Shown here piece by piece: positions 1 through 10,902 of a stretch of DNA of 64,000 nt. The DNA is from Moniliella sp. 'wahieum' (lineage: Eukaryota > Basidiomycota > Moniliellomycetes > Moniliellales > Moniliellaceae), in the NCBI GenBank assembly GCA_003971905.1, contig RSEE01000037.1, positions 248,001 through 312,000 on the forward strand. Reading direction: 5' to 3'. The notes below the pieces were generated by a model. It saw nothing but the letters and a program-made list of their open reading frames with translations. It made no database searches and was not told the DNA's origin. Every line of letters begins with the position of its first letter. Position 1 is the first letter of the stretch. The translations under genes and the position numbers were made by a program.

Positions 1-478
1 GCACGCAGGTTAAAAGCAAGGCCGTGGTAAAAAATGGGCCGGATGCGAGTGCAATCTGAAACACGAGGCGGCCATCGCCTAAAAGGAAAGCTCAGGTCCC
101 AAAAGAGTACGACCGGTGATATGGGGGGAGGTGCGCATCGCACTCGGGCACGGCGTCTGTGGCTCATCCTGTTGGGCGGGGGACGGGTGATGGATGACGC
201 TGCATGGGTGACCATCGATGATGATGCTTGCGGTGATAATAGCCCAATAGCACAGGGGCAGTGTGTGCTGGACAGCAGCGCGCCAGCTGCATGTCTCATA
301 GCTAGGCCCGCCCAGCGCTGCGCCAGTCGCTGCGAGGACTTGGACCTAGACCTGAGGCCTGACCCGGCCCCTCTGGTTTTGGGTCTGCGTGCCCTATTCC
401 CGCTTGTCACCCTAACCCCATAGCGCAAGCGGTGGTATGCACTTGCCTAGTGTCCTGGCCAAAGCCAAGCTATCATAT
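1..478 (-). repeat. Arm A of a large inverted repeat (partner 27113-27595)
   Basis: This stretch is the near-identical reverse complement of 27113-27595; the differences I see are mostly single-base gaps and a few substitutions. Weaker similarity continues to about 570 (partner about 27010). The partner arm is the promoter and 5' leader of the kinase-like gene starting at 27675, and its last shared base lies 80 bp before that ATG. Arm A is cut by the window edge, so the repeat probably continues to the left. By inference a second copy of that gene may lie just outside the window, transcribed leftward. No convincing gene lies inside the arm. A short CCCTAACCCC stretch near 411 is too short to call telomeric. 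Confidence 0.85.
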
Positions 479-800
479 ATCACCTGCTATCACCCTCCAT
501 CGCCCCCCCGCCCTAACCCTGCCAGTGCGTCTTCAGGCTCACCACCAAACGACTGTTGGGGGATTTGGTAGGTGTGGTAGCAACGCGGGCACAGCAACCT
601 CGCCCATAGTAGGCAGCGCGAGGAGCTCGCTAATAAAGGGAGGCAGGCTGGAGCATCGGTGTGGTTGTGAATGAGCTGGGCGGAGTTTGTGCTTTTGCTT
701 CATGTAAGGGGGGATTGGTTTGGATGCCGATGGTATTCATTCAGGTTGCATATTATGGAACGGTGCTGTTAGACTGTGATCCTGCAGCTGCTCTTATCCC
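479..800. other. No gene seen
   Basis: Between the inverted-repeat arm and the tRNA-like sequence I see only short, low-quality reading frames. The first 90 bases are a diverged continuation of the repeat arm. Confidence 0.5.
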
Positions 801-870
801 GGCTCGATAGCGTAGTGGTAACGCATCCCTGGCCCATAGGCGATGACATGGGTTCGAATCCATTCGAGTC
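801..870 (+). tRNA. tRNA-like gene, anticodon unclear
   Basis: The ends GGCTCGA and TCGAGTC pair over 7 bp with one G-T. A D arm (GCG...CGC around AGTGGTAA) and a T arm with the TTCGAAT loop are visible, and a TTTT run follows at about 875, as expected for a Pol III terminator. The T stem looks one base short and the anticodon stem TCCCT/AGGCG is imperfect. The loop GGCCCAT lacks the usual T33, so the anticodon cannot be read safely (CCC or GGC are possible). It could be a tRNA damaged by an indel, a tRNA pseudogene or a tRNA-derived SINE head. Confidence 0.45.
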
Positions 871-2754
871 TCTTCTTTTCCTCACTATTTCCCCGGGCTG
901 TGCCTTCTCACAGGTGCCAGTTATATATAACACGGAGGAAAGGAGAAACAATCTGTCGGTATACTACCAACGCGTGATGAGAAGCACACACCCTCCAAAA
1001 GAAGTCCAGGATGACGCAGAATAGTGTCATTATAGGCACCGGTCGGTGGGTATGTAGTGCATGTGATTCGTCATTAATCCTTCGCGTCATGGCGCTGAGG
1101 GTATGTCCGCAGTGGGTGGAAGATGAGGGCATAGCCCTGTGCCCCCTGTGATTACGAGAGAAGGCCAACTGCAATTGCTCCAAATAAGTGTTTAGTATGA
1201 AGCAGGAGCACCCGTATACCGAGTACGGATCCCGTTTTACAATCCTAAGAAATCGAGTTGCTTCACAGCGAAATTTTGCGACAGGCCCTGTTCGTCCATA
1301 TTGCCACCGTTGTCTTCGCCTCCCGGAGGACCCTGTAGGACCACGTGCGCTCCAATCGGCTCGCCCAACACAGCGCACACGCTCACCATTGCCCCGCGAA
1401 CTGATACCCCGATAAAGTAGACCACGCCCAGACCTCCTCTAGCTCCGTTCGGATCCGCCACATCAGACGGTGTCGAGGCGTGACGCGTGAGGCTTGATAA
1501 CCGCGAGTGCTGAGAGTCCGGGATGATCTCCCCGGCTCCTCTTTAGGGAAAATACACACCCTAATTAATGAACGTGTTGGGTCTCACGGGTCCCAGGAGT
1601 CCCAGCCCGGGGTCCACCCAAGATAAAAGAGACACAGCCATCAATGAACCCACACTGTTCACGTTAAATATAGAGAAAATCAGTTTTGCCTAAGCTAGGT
1701 ACTATAGATAAAGACCCTTTGCAAGCAACACTATAGATGTAAGCCACACACTATTACCTTTTTGTTATCACATGTCATTAAGATAACTCTTCATTTTGCG
1801 CCTGCGCCTTACTCTGTGCTTCTTCGGCGTTCGCTTTTTCCTTTCTCCATCTTGTTTTCATGACCGATACCGCTTTGATTCGCTTCTCGATATACTAATT
1901 TCACGTTCCTGCTCGTGAACACCCGCTCTCTTCCCGTAGTTCTTCGCTCAGTCGAAGAAAGGCCATACATTTTTGCTGCACCGTGGAAACGGAGTACTCC
2001 ATTCGACGCGTAGTCTTCAATTAAGCTAGTAAAGTGGGCTAATCCATCCAACGGCGGAGCATGGCTAATGATTAATGAGCAGTCGAGCGGAAACGAGGTT
2101 GAGTGGAGCGAAGAGCGTGGGGGTGCCAATGCGACAGACACAGGCAACTAGCACATAGGAAGGGAGAGGATTAAAGGAACCGGTGGTTGCGCGCGCGCCG
2201 GGAGCAGTGGGCGCTGAGTGGCCCCGTGCGGGTGCGGTGCGGGCACGGCGGCAGCTAGGCGTGCTCAAATCATCCCTTCCACGTCACAGCAGATGGGGGC
2301 CAGTTGGTGGCCTGAGTAGGTACTATAGCCGGTATATCCGCGGTATACCAGGTATACTCGTGGGGCTGTTCAGCTGGGAGGACCTGAGATCCCTGAGAGA
2401 GCCTGAGGGGCCTGAGGCCTCACCCTGAGGCTCAGTGCCTCAGCGCCCGGAGCGGCTCAGGCCTGAGACCGAGTTGCTTGCTGCCACCCAAAAGTAGGCT
2501 TGGTTGTCGAGGTGTGTCTGTCTGACAGATGATCGAGATGATCGACTGATCTTCTGGTGCGTAGGGATTAGTACTTAGTGATTATAATGATCACTGATTC
2601 ATGATGCATGATCGAGATCGATCGACGATCCGCCAACACCTGAGACCCTGAGAGTTGCCAGCGTGTCCAATGTCCCCCCAAGTCTCAGATCTCACAGCGC
2701 CAAGCAAAAAGCAGGTCTATTCTTTCCCTAAGGCGGCCTAAGGCCTCGCCGAAG
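871..2754. other. Intergenic, no supported gene
   Basis: The stretch has a relatively AT-rich core (about 1560-2100) and then low-complexity DNA: GGTATAC-like repeats near 2330, CCTGAGG/AGGCCT-rich sequence at 2390-2480 and GATC-rich sequence at 2530-2630. Reading frames up to 156 codons exist but resemble no family I know. Confidence 0.5.
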
Positions 2755-2759
2755 AGCGC

Positions 2760-2914
2760 TGTCGGCCTCGCTACTACCACAGAATGTGAACTGAACGTCG
2801 TATGGGACTAAGAAGCTTCTGCGACTGACTCGTCCAGAAGACTGGTGCGAGCTCGGAAGGAATGAAAGCTGACTCACGTGACTCAGGGTCCGCGCGGTCC
2901 TAGGACGGATGTCA
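2760..2914 (-). repeat. copia LTR, 3' LTR relative to coding strand
   Basis: This 155-bp direct repeat matches 7647-7804. On the coding strand it begins TGACATCC, where the other copy has TGTACATCC. It is flanked on the left by AGCGC. The end of the RNase H region runs up to it. Confidence 0.9.
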
Positions 2915-5900
2915 ACACCCCGCTGACCGGAGGGCCCAGTCATGTGGACTGGATCCATCTCCTCGACGCGGAGTTGAGCAAGATGGCTTGTCAGGGCGGG
3001 ACGGCCGAGAGGCTTGGTGAGGACGTCCGCTGGGTTCCTTTCGCCGGGGATGTGTACAAGTATGGCCTCGCCCGAGTCCACGTGTTGCCGTACATTGTGG
3101 TACCGGATCTTCAGCTCTCGGATTGCCGGTGCTGCCAAATTTGTGGGCGAGATCGACGACAGACTTATTGTCGCAATACCAATGAATGGGTGTACCCTCG
3201 CCGATGGCCCCAAGCTCGATCATGATGTTCTTGACATAGTTGGCGTCAACCAGTCCATCATATCCTGCCGATATTCGCGGCGGCGGCGGTACTGGTAACG
3301 CTCTTCGGCTGAAGAATGGATCGCCACGACACCGGCACACCGTACACATCAGTAGGCATCCAGATGTGGAGCGTGCCTGGATGGGATCTCCCGCCAAGTC
3401 GGAATCTGTATACAGCGCAATGGCCGGTGCATCTGATGTTGGGGTCAACCTCAGGCCCTTTCCTCGAGTATGGTACAGGTAGCGAAGGAAGTCATCGACT
3501 GCTTGATGATGCTGCTGCGATGGGTCGGCAAGCGGCTCTGCTGAGGGCCGTGATAGCGAAGAGGGAGTCAGGCCGGCCCATTCGTGCAGCCCACAGTCCC
3601 GATCCGATCTTCCCCTGATATGCCTTGCGCAAGGCTGGGGGATGGGGGTTCAGGGTCGGCACGGGGCGGTATATCCGTACGGGATGTGGGAGAGTCCGGA
3701 TCCACGGGCTTTGATGTGGTGCTTTGCCACCACTTCCTCGATGAACTTGGTTGGCTCAGGTACAGCTCCCCACCGATCCGATCGTATTGGCATCCCAGGT
3801 GGTAGTGAAGGGACCGTTACCACGAACATCAATGTGTGTGTTTATCTCGGCCATAAACTCCTCGTACTTTTGGTGTGACTTGCATGCGAGGAGCAGATCG
3901 TCGGTGTGGACCGCCAGGAGGATCTGCTCACCCGGTGGTGCAGCGCGCACGAACAAGCAGGGCTCGGTCAAAGCTTTTGGTGAAGCGAGCTTGTCAAGCA
4001 GCAGGTTCGGATGTATCGTGCCCATTTGCTCCGCTCTGATGTAGCCCGTATAGACTCTTCTTGAGACGCCACACGCGACCACCCGCTTCGGGGAAGTAGG
4101 GGGTGGGCGGATGTAGACTGCTTCTTCGAGGGGGGCGTTCAGGTACGCTGCATTGACGTCCGCCGAGAAGAGGCCAAACTTATACTTCTCGGCCAGCACG
4201 ACGAGGGTCAGGATGGCAGGTGTGCGCACCGATGGTGCGAACGTCTGGCCCCAAGTCTCGGCCGATTGTTGGTGTCCGCCCGCGACAAAGCGCGCGCGGT
4301 GGCGCAGGAACCGGCCCTCGGCGTCCGTCTTTGTGGTGATGCGCCATAGTCCTATGAGGATTTGTGCACCCGGTGGTGGGTACGTAGCCTCGTAGGTGCC
4401 GTATCGCGCGAGTGTGGCCACCTCGTCGGCCATAGCCTGCTTGACCATGGCAAAGGAGGGGTGAGTCTCGAGACCCTTGAGCGTCTTGGGAGCGAGGGGT
4501 ACGCCATCCTTGGTGAGCTGAACCGTGTCCGGGTGGATGGGTGCGCTGAGAGCAGTCATGGCGGCGTATTCGGGAGGTTGAACTGTGTCGGCAAACGGGG
4601 GGGCGGATGTGTCAGGTAGGGGGCGGGCGATGCCGATCTCTGGTGCGGCGCAGTGGGGCGTGGCGGCTGCAGCACGAGCATGGTAGGTCGTGTCGGTGGG
4701 GTCGTCAGCGATTGGGAGTGTGTGCAGGTCGAGGGAGGTGCGGGTGGTGCGCTGGCGGAGGGGGTAGCGGCGCGGAGGGGGGGTGGTGGTGGGAGCGGGT
4801 GTCTGGGGTGTGGCGGCGGTTCGGGGCATGGGTGCTGCCGCGGCTGGCGGAGTAGGGTTAGCGTCTTTTTCACTGTCGATTTTAATTTGAGGTGATTTGG
4901 AGATGTCGGGTGGGAAGTGGTCGGGGTGGAGATGGGGGTAGATGGCGTTGCCCCATTTGTACGGTTTCGACCAGCGGTAGGTGAAGGTACCCAGGGATGG
5001 TTGGTATGTGGCGAAGAGCCATCCCTTTGATCCGCGCTGATGGTGGTATCCTACCAGCATACCTTCCTCTGCCCGCGCGCTGAGCTTGTGCTCGCGGCGT
5101 GACTCGGGCAGATGGAGGTATGCAACGCGGCCAAAGGGTTGCATCGGTAACGAGTATGCGTGGCCTTTGTATCGCTCAAATCGCGATTTGTTGTCTTCCC
5201 CGGATGTTTTGAGTGGCATTTGGTTTTGGGTGAAGCACGCAGCGTGGAGGCTGTGTTCCCACCAGTCCGACGTCGGAAGACCTGTACCCAAGAGCAACTG
5301 CCTTGCACGAGTCGTTATGGTTCGGATGGCACGCTCAGCCACACCGTTGCTAGCACTCTGCCCCGGGATTGTCCGTTCTGACGTGATGCCTTGCTCGTCC
5401 AGAAAAGGTTGCAGTGCGCTTGTCAATTCGGGGGCGTTGTCCGTGCGCAAAGTCCGCAGCAGTCTGTCCGGGCCGTAGCGTTGCTCCCGCAATATGAGGT
5501 TCCGCAGTTCCTTCGTTGCAGCGCCCTTTGTCGGGATCGCTGTGGTGAAGACGTACCGCGTGAAGTCATCAACGGCGACGAGGGCGTATCCGTGCCCCAT
5601 GCCGGTTACCCGGGGGAGGTCTACTACGTCGACGTGGAGGACCTCGAAAGGTCTTTTGGATCGGAGGCGGTCCCGGCTCGGATGGGGCGATGCTGTCGCT
5701 AGTGCCACCGCGCATGTTGGGCAATCCCACTCTGAACGACAGAGGGAGATATGCTTGGCTGTGACGCGGAGGCCTGCGGTTTCCGATCGTGTAAGCCAGG
5801 GGAGGAGGTCGATGGCTGCGTGGTTCCAGCGTTTGTGGGCTTTAGAGACGTGGTCCAGGGCCAGGGATGCTGCGAGGGAGTTTGGGGTTGAGGGTGGGTC

Positions 5901-6344
5901 GGCCGGTTTGATCGGTTTGGTCGCCATGGCCCGCAGGGGTGTGGGTGGCGTTCGCGGGTTGTGTAAGATCGTGAATTGATAGTCACTGCCGGTTACTTTT
6001 CGTAGGGTGGATCCTGGGTTACCAAGCCAGATACCCTTCTGGTGTGGGGCGAAGTATGATGCGATTCCGGTGTTCGACAGGTGTGCTACACTGACGAGAT
6101 TTCGGCTGAAACGGGGCATGTATAGGCTGTTGGGGAGTTTTATCTCCATTTGGTGTCCTCCTAAGCATCGGATACGGATTGTGGCCGTGCCTCGTCCTTC
6201 CGCCTTTACATGTGTCCCGTTAGCAACCTCTATCTCGTCGTCGCAAGGGGTCATGGATGTGAAGACGGATTTGTCTTTCCAAATGGATGGGAATGCCCCA
6301 CTGTCATATAATGCCCGGATGATTCGCATTTCGCCCCCGAGTTC
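2912..6344 (-). CDS. copia pol: protease, integrase, reverse transcriptase, RNase H
   Basis: It continues in the same frame as gag after a single TAG at 6345-6347. In order: an aspartic protease with a DSGA site right at the start; a GAG-pre-integrase zinc region (HKRWNH ... CPTC); an integrase core with HVDVVD, LRTDNAPE and NGVAERA supplying the D, D and E residues; a Pro-rich linker; and an RT containing FVAGGHQQ, FSADVNAAYLNA and, in the catalytic box, VHTDDLL where YVDD is usual. The open frame ends at 3756; an indel in the RT near 4060 and more before the RNase H break the rest. RNase H pieces (ALYTDSDLAGD, HWYCDNKSV, NPADVLTKPL) appear in two other frames from about 3450 to 2912. Function as it stands is doubtful unless the indels are errors. 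Confidence 0.88.
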
Positions 6345-7592
6345 CTAGTAGTCAGCTGTGCCCGCATCAACGTCAATCACTTCAGACTCGGGAGAGCTCG
6401 CTCTCTGAGCGACGTGAGCGTTGGCTCGGCCTGGGTTGCGCGGAGGGACAACAGGTTTATTAGACGTCGCGCTGCGCCAGGGTTGGTTGGTGCGGTCTTG
6501 CCCCTTGGTCTTTGTGTCCGCGAGGTTGTCGTCGCCGGCTTTGCCCCCGCTGGAGTTTTTTCCCCCGCTGGTGGGTCGTCCCCCGCTGTCGGGTCGAGTC
6601 CAAGGCGTTCCTCCGTTGACCGGCTTGCCTCCGTTTCTCTTCCTTTCTCCACCGGGATACGTGGCGGCTGGTATGTCCATCACGGCCTGCCGTAACTTGT
6701 CTAGACTCGAGCGCTCTTCACGCTGGCGAATGCTCATGTCGCGTAAGCCGAGTAGGATCCCAGTGCGTTCCTGCTCTTCCGTAAGTGGGATGCCCGCTCG
6801 CGTCAGGCTTGCACTGATCTCTTCCATGTAGTCGAGGTAGTCTCGACCCGATCGGTTTCCTTGGTCGGCCGAAAAGTAGCGAATGAGTAGAGGCCCTCTG
6901 TTTGCGGTAGGCGTATATCCATACCGCTGACGCAGCATGTTCAGCGTGTCCTGGGTGCATGATATTTCGTGGTGGGTGCGGATCGTCCGGAAGAGGGTTG
7001 ACGGCATGGCTTCCCTAAGAAGGTTGTGCAAGCGTCTGTCGAGGTCCTCGGTGAAGTAGCGGGAGCTGCGACCATTCTGGACGACGTCGCTTGCGTGGGG
7101 GTGGGCATCTGTTATCGCGAAGAGAAATTCGTCTTCCCAAGCGCTGTAGGCGGACGGGTCTTTGTTCAGATCAGGCCACTTGATATTCTTGGTGGGAGAC
7201 TCGCGTAGTGATCTGTAAAGGTCGTACTCGGGTCGCGAGGCTGCGCCTGTAGGTGCCCCCAAAGTTGCGTTGGGTTGAGTTTCCATTTGGTGGATGTTTT
7301 GCACCACAAAATTCGTAGCCCGTCGAACCCAGTTTGTCGTGATAGACGTAGGTTCGTCCTTCCATCCAAGCCACTCGGCTCTGTCGTGTATAGCTCTGTT
7401 GATCTTCTCTTTAACGACATCGATGTCGTTCGTCTTCTTGAACCACAGGTGCGCTTCGGCGCAAAGCATCATGAGTTCCTCGTTGTCGGTGCCAATCGGT
7501 GGCGGATCGCGACCGGTTGGTGTCCAGTAATCGCGCTTGTTCACCATTGTGGTGTCGCTGACCGAGAGATCGGTGTTAGCGTTGGCGCCCAT
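6345..7592 (-). CDS. copia gag
   Basis: An open frame of 415 codons runs from ATG at 7592 to TAG at 6345-6347, starting about 55 bp after the 5' LTR. It has the layout of a copia Gag: a helical capsid-like region with WPDLNKDPSAYSAWEDEF and a retrotran_gag-like stretch (RYGYTP, IRYFSADQGNRSG, YLDYMEEISASLTRAGIPL), then a Gly/Asn/Lys-rich tail. I do not see the CCHC zinc knuckle that many copia Gags carry. The stop is in the same frame as pol, so Pol would need readthrough unless the stop is an error. Confidence 0.85.
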   Translation of the reverse strand: MGANANTDLSVSDTTMVNKRDYWTPTGRDPPPIGTDNEELMMLCAEAHLWFKKTNDIDVVKEKINRAIHDRAEWLGWKDEPTSITTNWVRRATNFVVQNIHQMETQPNATLGAPTGAASRPEYDLYRSLRESPTKNIKWPDLNKDPSAYSAWEDEFLFAITDAHPHASDVVQNGRSSRYFTEDLDRRLHNLLREAMPSTLFRTIRTHHEISCTQDTLNMLRQRYGYTPTANRGPLLIRYFSADQGNRSGRDYLDYMEEISASLTRAGIPLTEEQERTGILLGLRDMSIRQREERSSLDKLRQAVMDIPAATYPGGERKRNGGKPVNGGTPWTRPDSGGRPTSGGKNSSGGKAGDDNLADTKTKGQDRTNQPWRSATSNKPVVPPRNPGRANAHVAQRASSPESEVIDVDAGTADY

Positions 7593-7646
7593 GGTTGTGG
7601 GTGTAGTTTTGGCCAGCTCAGGGATGAGCAGATAAGGATGTAACTC

Positions 7647-7804
7647 TGTCGGCCTCGCTACTACCACAGAATGTGAGCACTGAACGTCGTATTGGACTAA
7701 GAAGCTTCTGCGACTGACTCGTCCAGAAGACTGGTGCGAGCTCGGAAGGAATGAAAGCTGACTCACGTGACTCAGGGTCCGCGCGGTCCTAGGACGGATG
7801 TACA
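7647..7804 (-). repeat. copia LTR, 5' LTR relative to coding strand
   Basis: This 158-bp copy matches 2760-2914 and is followed by the AGCGC target duplication. On the coding strand the internal domain starts GAGTTACATCC just inside the LTR, which is where the primer-binding site should be; I could not match it to a specific tRNA. Confidence 0.9.
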
Positions 7805-7809
7805 AGCGC

Positions 7810-8279
7810 CTGCGAACCCGAGCGCGCTTATAATATGCAGCCAGGGCGAATCCGTCAAGGCGCCTGCCGCTCCGCAACAGATCGCAACACTACCACTGCA
7901 CTGCTCCAACAAGCGCGGGGCCTTACTGAGACCCACAGGTCTGACATCGTCCCAGGTTCAAACGTCACGCGTCATACACACAATATGAAGCGCAATTTTG
8001 GGCGGAGAGAGATAGTAGGATAGAGGATAGAGGATAGTAGAGGATCATGGCATGCTTGTCAACATGATGCTTTTTATGTTGTGTGTGTCAGACTCACGCC
8101 GTGCTAGGGGGCCCTTGGCCCACTAGGCCCGTATGGGCACTATGGCGTGATTCTTATCAGTTGAGAGATCCTGTGTCCACCTCTCGACTGTGCCCCCTTC
8201 CTGAGGAGGTATATACCTCCTGTGCGTCCATAGATGTATGCAATCCATCTGCACCCTTTCCCCCATCTCCGTCTCCTGA
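7810..8279. other. No gene seen
   Basis: Only short frames are present. A near-repeat of the 8-mer ATAGAGGA lies around 8020-8045. Confidence 0.4.
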
Positions 8280-8486
8280 CGTGTGCATTCCATTGACAGA
8301 GCTTAAGGCTGGGACAGGGGGAACGCTACGTCTAAACCGAACCGTTCATCTTGCGGGGGTTGTTTGGAAGCGCCACTAAGGTCAAGGAACCAGGGGGATT
8401 GCCAGGATATCAGGACCCTCCGGCTCTCGCCATCCGGTCCCGTACCCTAGGAAGCGCGTGTGGACACGGAGGAACGTGGTTGACAT
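8280..8486 (+). repeat. Dispersed repeat R1, copy 1 (truncated)
   Basis: It begins with ATTCCATTGACAGAGC and runs through GGATATCAGGACCCTCCGG and CACGGAGGAACGTGG to GTTGACAT, where similarity to the other two copies stops. It is a direct repeat of 8718-9026 and 40545-40860. Confidence 0.85.
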
Positions 8487-8717
8487 ATTTTATGTTGTAA
8501 CGTAGTACATACAATTAAACGCGGGGATACACCCCCCCCACTTGTGCTCCTTTTCTCCTATGCACCACTTTCTCTTCTATCAGGGTAGGTAAACACTTTC
8601 CTTCATCCTCTCCTTTTGGGCCCTGAAAGCCTGAGCTCCATATACATATCCGCCTTTTTCTCCTTCGATGGGCTGGGCGCTGAGCGCGGATCCGTGATCT
8701 TTAATCTTTAATTACTG

Positions 8718-9026
8718 TGTGCATTCCATTGACAGAGCTTAAGGCTGGGACAGGGGGAACGCTACGTCTAAACCGAACCGTTCATCTTGCGGGGGTTACT
8801 TGGAAGCGCCACCAAGATTAAGGGACCAGGGGATCGCCAGGATATCAGGACCCTCCGGCCCACGCCATCCGGTCCCGTACCCTAGGAAGCGCGTGTGGAC
8901 ACGGAGGAACGTGGTTGACATACGAGCGAGGAACCATTTCCACTGAGACTTAGTAGCCAACTCCTTCCAATGCGCAAACAACTTGCCCGCCGTCTTGGTG
9001 CCGTAGTATCCTCGCGTCGTCAAAAC
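8718..9026 (+). repeat. Dispersed repeat R1, copy 2
   Basis: A longer copy of the family, about 310 bp, in the same orientation as copies 1 and 3. On the minus strand it holds an open frame of about 100 codons (8796-9101) with the segment KLFAHWKELATKSQW and the segment FLRVHTRFLGYGTGW. Both peptides recur in copy 3, so the repeat may be a fragment of a transposon gene. I do not recognise the family. Confidence 0.85.
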
Positions 9027-9198
9027 CAGGGGGAAAAACGGTTCTTGAGTGCGTCCCTGGTACTTAATTACCATATGGCAGGACCCATCAAAAGTGTGCA
9101 AACCCTACTGCTCCCCGCCTGCACGTGACGGGGGGGGGCTGCGCCAAGTATCGGGCATATGACAGAGTCGCGTCGACGCGTCCCTCCACTCCCTTAAA

Positions 9199-9381
9199 AT
9201 GCCCCCTACCCGTGCTCACTGGCGGTGCCCCCATTGCCGCACCAACGACCACACTCGCGCACAGTGTTCCTTCAATCCAAGCCGAGAGTTGTGCCGCCAC
9301 TGCCGGCGCCATGGCCACAGGGCTGCCGACTCCCCACAATGCTTATTTTCGAAGACGGATGACCACCCGACGCGTCTCTGA
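9199..9381 (+). CDS. Small double zinc-knuckle protein or fragment
   Basis: A 60-codon frame from ATG at 9199 contains a classic zinc knuckle CPHCRTNDHTRAQC (C-x2-C-x4-H-x4-C) at residues 11-24, followed by CRHCRRHGHRAADSPQC (C-x2-C-x4-H-x7-C) at about 33-49. Knuckles like the first bind single-stranded nucleic acid in Gag proteins and RNA-processing factors. The surroundings are repeats, so this may be the relic of a retroelement Gag or a small gene; no capsid-like region is visible nearby. The spacing in the second knuckle is unusual. Confidence 0.5.
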   Translation: MPPTRAHWRCPHCRTNDHTRAQCSFNPSRELCRHCRRHGHRAADSPQCLFSKTDDHPTRL

Positions 9382-10902
9382 CTGGCTCAAAGGGGGGCGG
9401 TGGTGCAAAGAGTAACCGAGGCACAAGGCGGAGTGGTCGAGAGCAATTGAGGGAGGGGGGGGCAAGGGGGGACAAGAAGGGGATCGGTGGAACATGGGAG
9501 GGGATGGAGCAAGGATGATCGGTGGATGGCGGGCTCGATCCTTACCCTGGGCCCTGCCAGGAGGCTCTCACCCAGGTTGATGGGGTGCAATCCCTTAGGT
9601 GGAGTCCTCACGGTAGTTTCAGGTTTGGGCTGGTGGCGTGAATCCGAGGCGGCTGTACGCGTGCCAAGGCTGCGTATGCGCCGGCTTGGGGGTAGTAACG
9701 TGTCTGAAGCCTCCGGTGCTTAGGGACGGGTAGGTGCAGTGGAAGGAAAACACTGCCAGAGCTGAAGCTGGGAAGGGGCGGCTGTCGACGTAGCTGTGAA
9801 AGGAACCCACGCGATATGCTGTGGTAGGGGGAATCGACGCCACCGAAGGAAAGTTCGCGCGACTGGGCGGATGAGGTTGGATGATGAAGATGAGGCAGCT
9901 AAGTGGAGACGAGAGGTTGCCTGTATTACTCAACCAATTGGCTGGAAACGGTCAGGAGTTGGACAAGAAATGTGGGAAGGGACGAGAATGGAAGGTGGGA
10001 TAAAGGAGGATGCTGACTGTGGATGACCGGTGACCCCTGAGGCCTGATGAGAGAGAGAAGGGAGATGAAGCGAGCAGGGCGTGCGCGCCCTGCGAGCGGA
10101 ACTCTTCCGCCCGGCTAAGTGAGCGTCACCGATCTACCGAGGGCCGTGCAGGGGAACCCCAGCATTAGGCACTACTCTCCAACAGAAGCAAGCGAAGGCT
10201 GCGAAGGCACTAAGAGTATCATCCGATAGCACTTCCTCGTATGCATAATGCATAATGCATATGAGAGACATCCTTTGATGGCCGCCAAAGCACGCCGGGT
10301 GCCTAAAGCACACACACCTCAAAACCTCAGTATGTGACTCGCGTGATTGTATTAACGTTTTGCACACAGACCGGACAACTATCGTATCGCAGGGGCGGGG
10401 CCTGGCGGGGCTCAAACAGATCCTAGGACAGAGCGAGGCGGCGCAGACATTGTATACGCGATGCAAAGGGGGTAGTAGAGAGGCATACGATAACTGCACA
10501 GAGGGCGGAACAACCATATACGGGAGGTCTGGGCGTAGAGAGAAAGAACTGAGCAAGGCTTGTTGGGGAGAGGGCAAGGGGGAGGGGGAGGGGCACCGTA
10601 CGAGACGAGACGATATGAAGCCAGAGGGAGGACGGGGAGGAGAGAAGGTTATTCAGAAACGGAGGGTGATGACATATGACATGTGACATTTGAGAAGCGG
10701 CCAAGCTGGGGGACGGGAGGGTATAGGAGCTGCGCCCCGAGAGGCGACCGTCAACGCCCGAGAAGAACGGCGTGCGGCATTATATGTGACACGAGCGGAC
10801 CGACAGGAGCAAGGCGCGCTTCTCACGCAAAAGGGGGGTGTCCGTCTCGTGCTCTCATGGCGAGGACAGCTGTCACAAAGAGCCGAGAACGGTAGGGGCA
10901 GA
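9382..10902. other. Intergenic, no supported gene
   Basis: The stretch is purine-rich on the plus strand. It includes one copy of a double-hairpin repeat (10049-10134, listed separately). No reading frame shows a recognisable domain. Confidence 0.45.
10049..10134 (+). repeat. Double-hairpin repeat, copy 1
   Basis: The sequence holds GCAGGGCG-TGCG-CGCCCTGC and, right after it, GCGGAA-CTC-TTCCGC, two adjacent perfect stems. It is followed by CGGCTAAGTGAGCGTCACC. The reverse complement of the whole unit occurs at 54648-54732, and a weaker relative lies at 41567-41612. Confidence 0.7.

Larger units (their letters stand above)
2755..7809 (-). mobile_element. Ty1/copia LTR retrotransposon with target-site duplication
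   Basis: A full-length element of about 5.05 kb is transcribed leftward. Two LTRs of 155 bp (2760-2914) and 158 bp (7647-7804) begin TGTCGG on the plus strand and end in CA. They are flanked by the same 5-bp sequence AGCGC at 2755-2759 and 7805-7809. The order gag, protease, integrase, reverse transcriptase, RNase H is that of Ty1/copia. The two LTRs differ at only a handful of positions, mostly single-base gaps, suggesting a fairly recent insertion. The gag frame is open and the pol frame is open through most of the RT; the last part of pol is split between frames, either by decay or by sequence errors. Confidence 0.93.

Noticed and set aside
405-425. Telomere-like CCCTAACCCC
   Set aside because: Only about one and a half repeat units, present in both arms of the inverted repeat; not a telomere or a convincing interstitial array.
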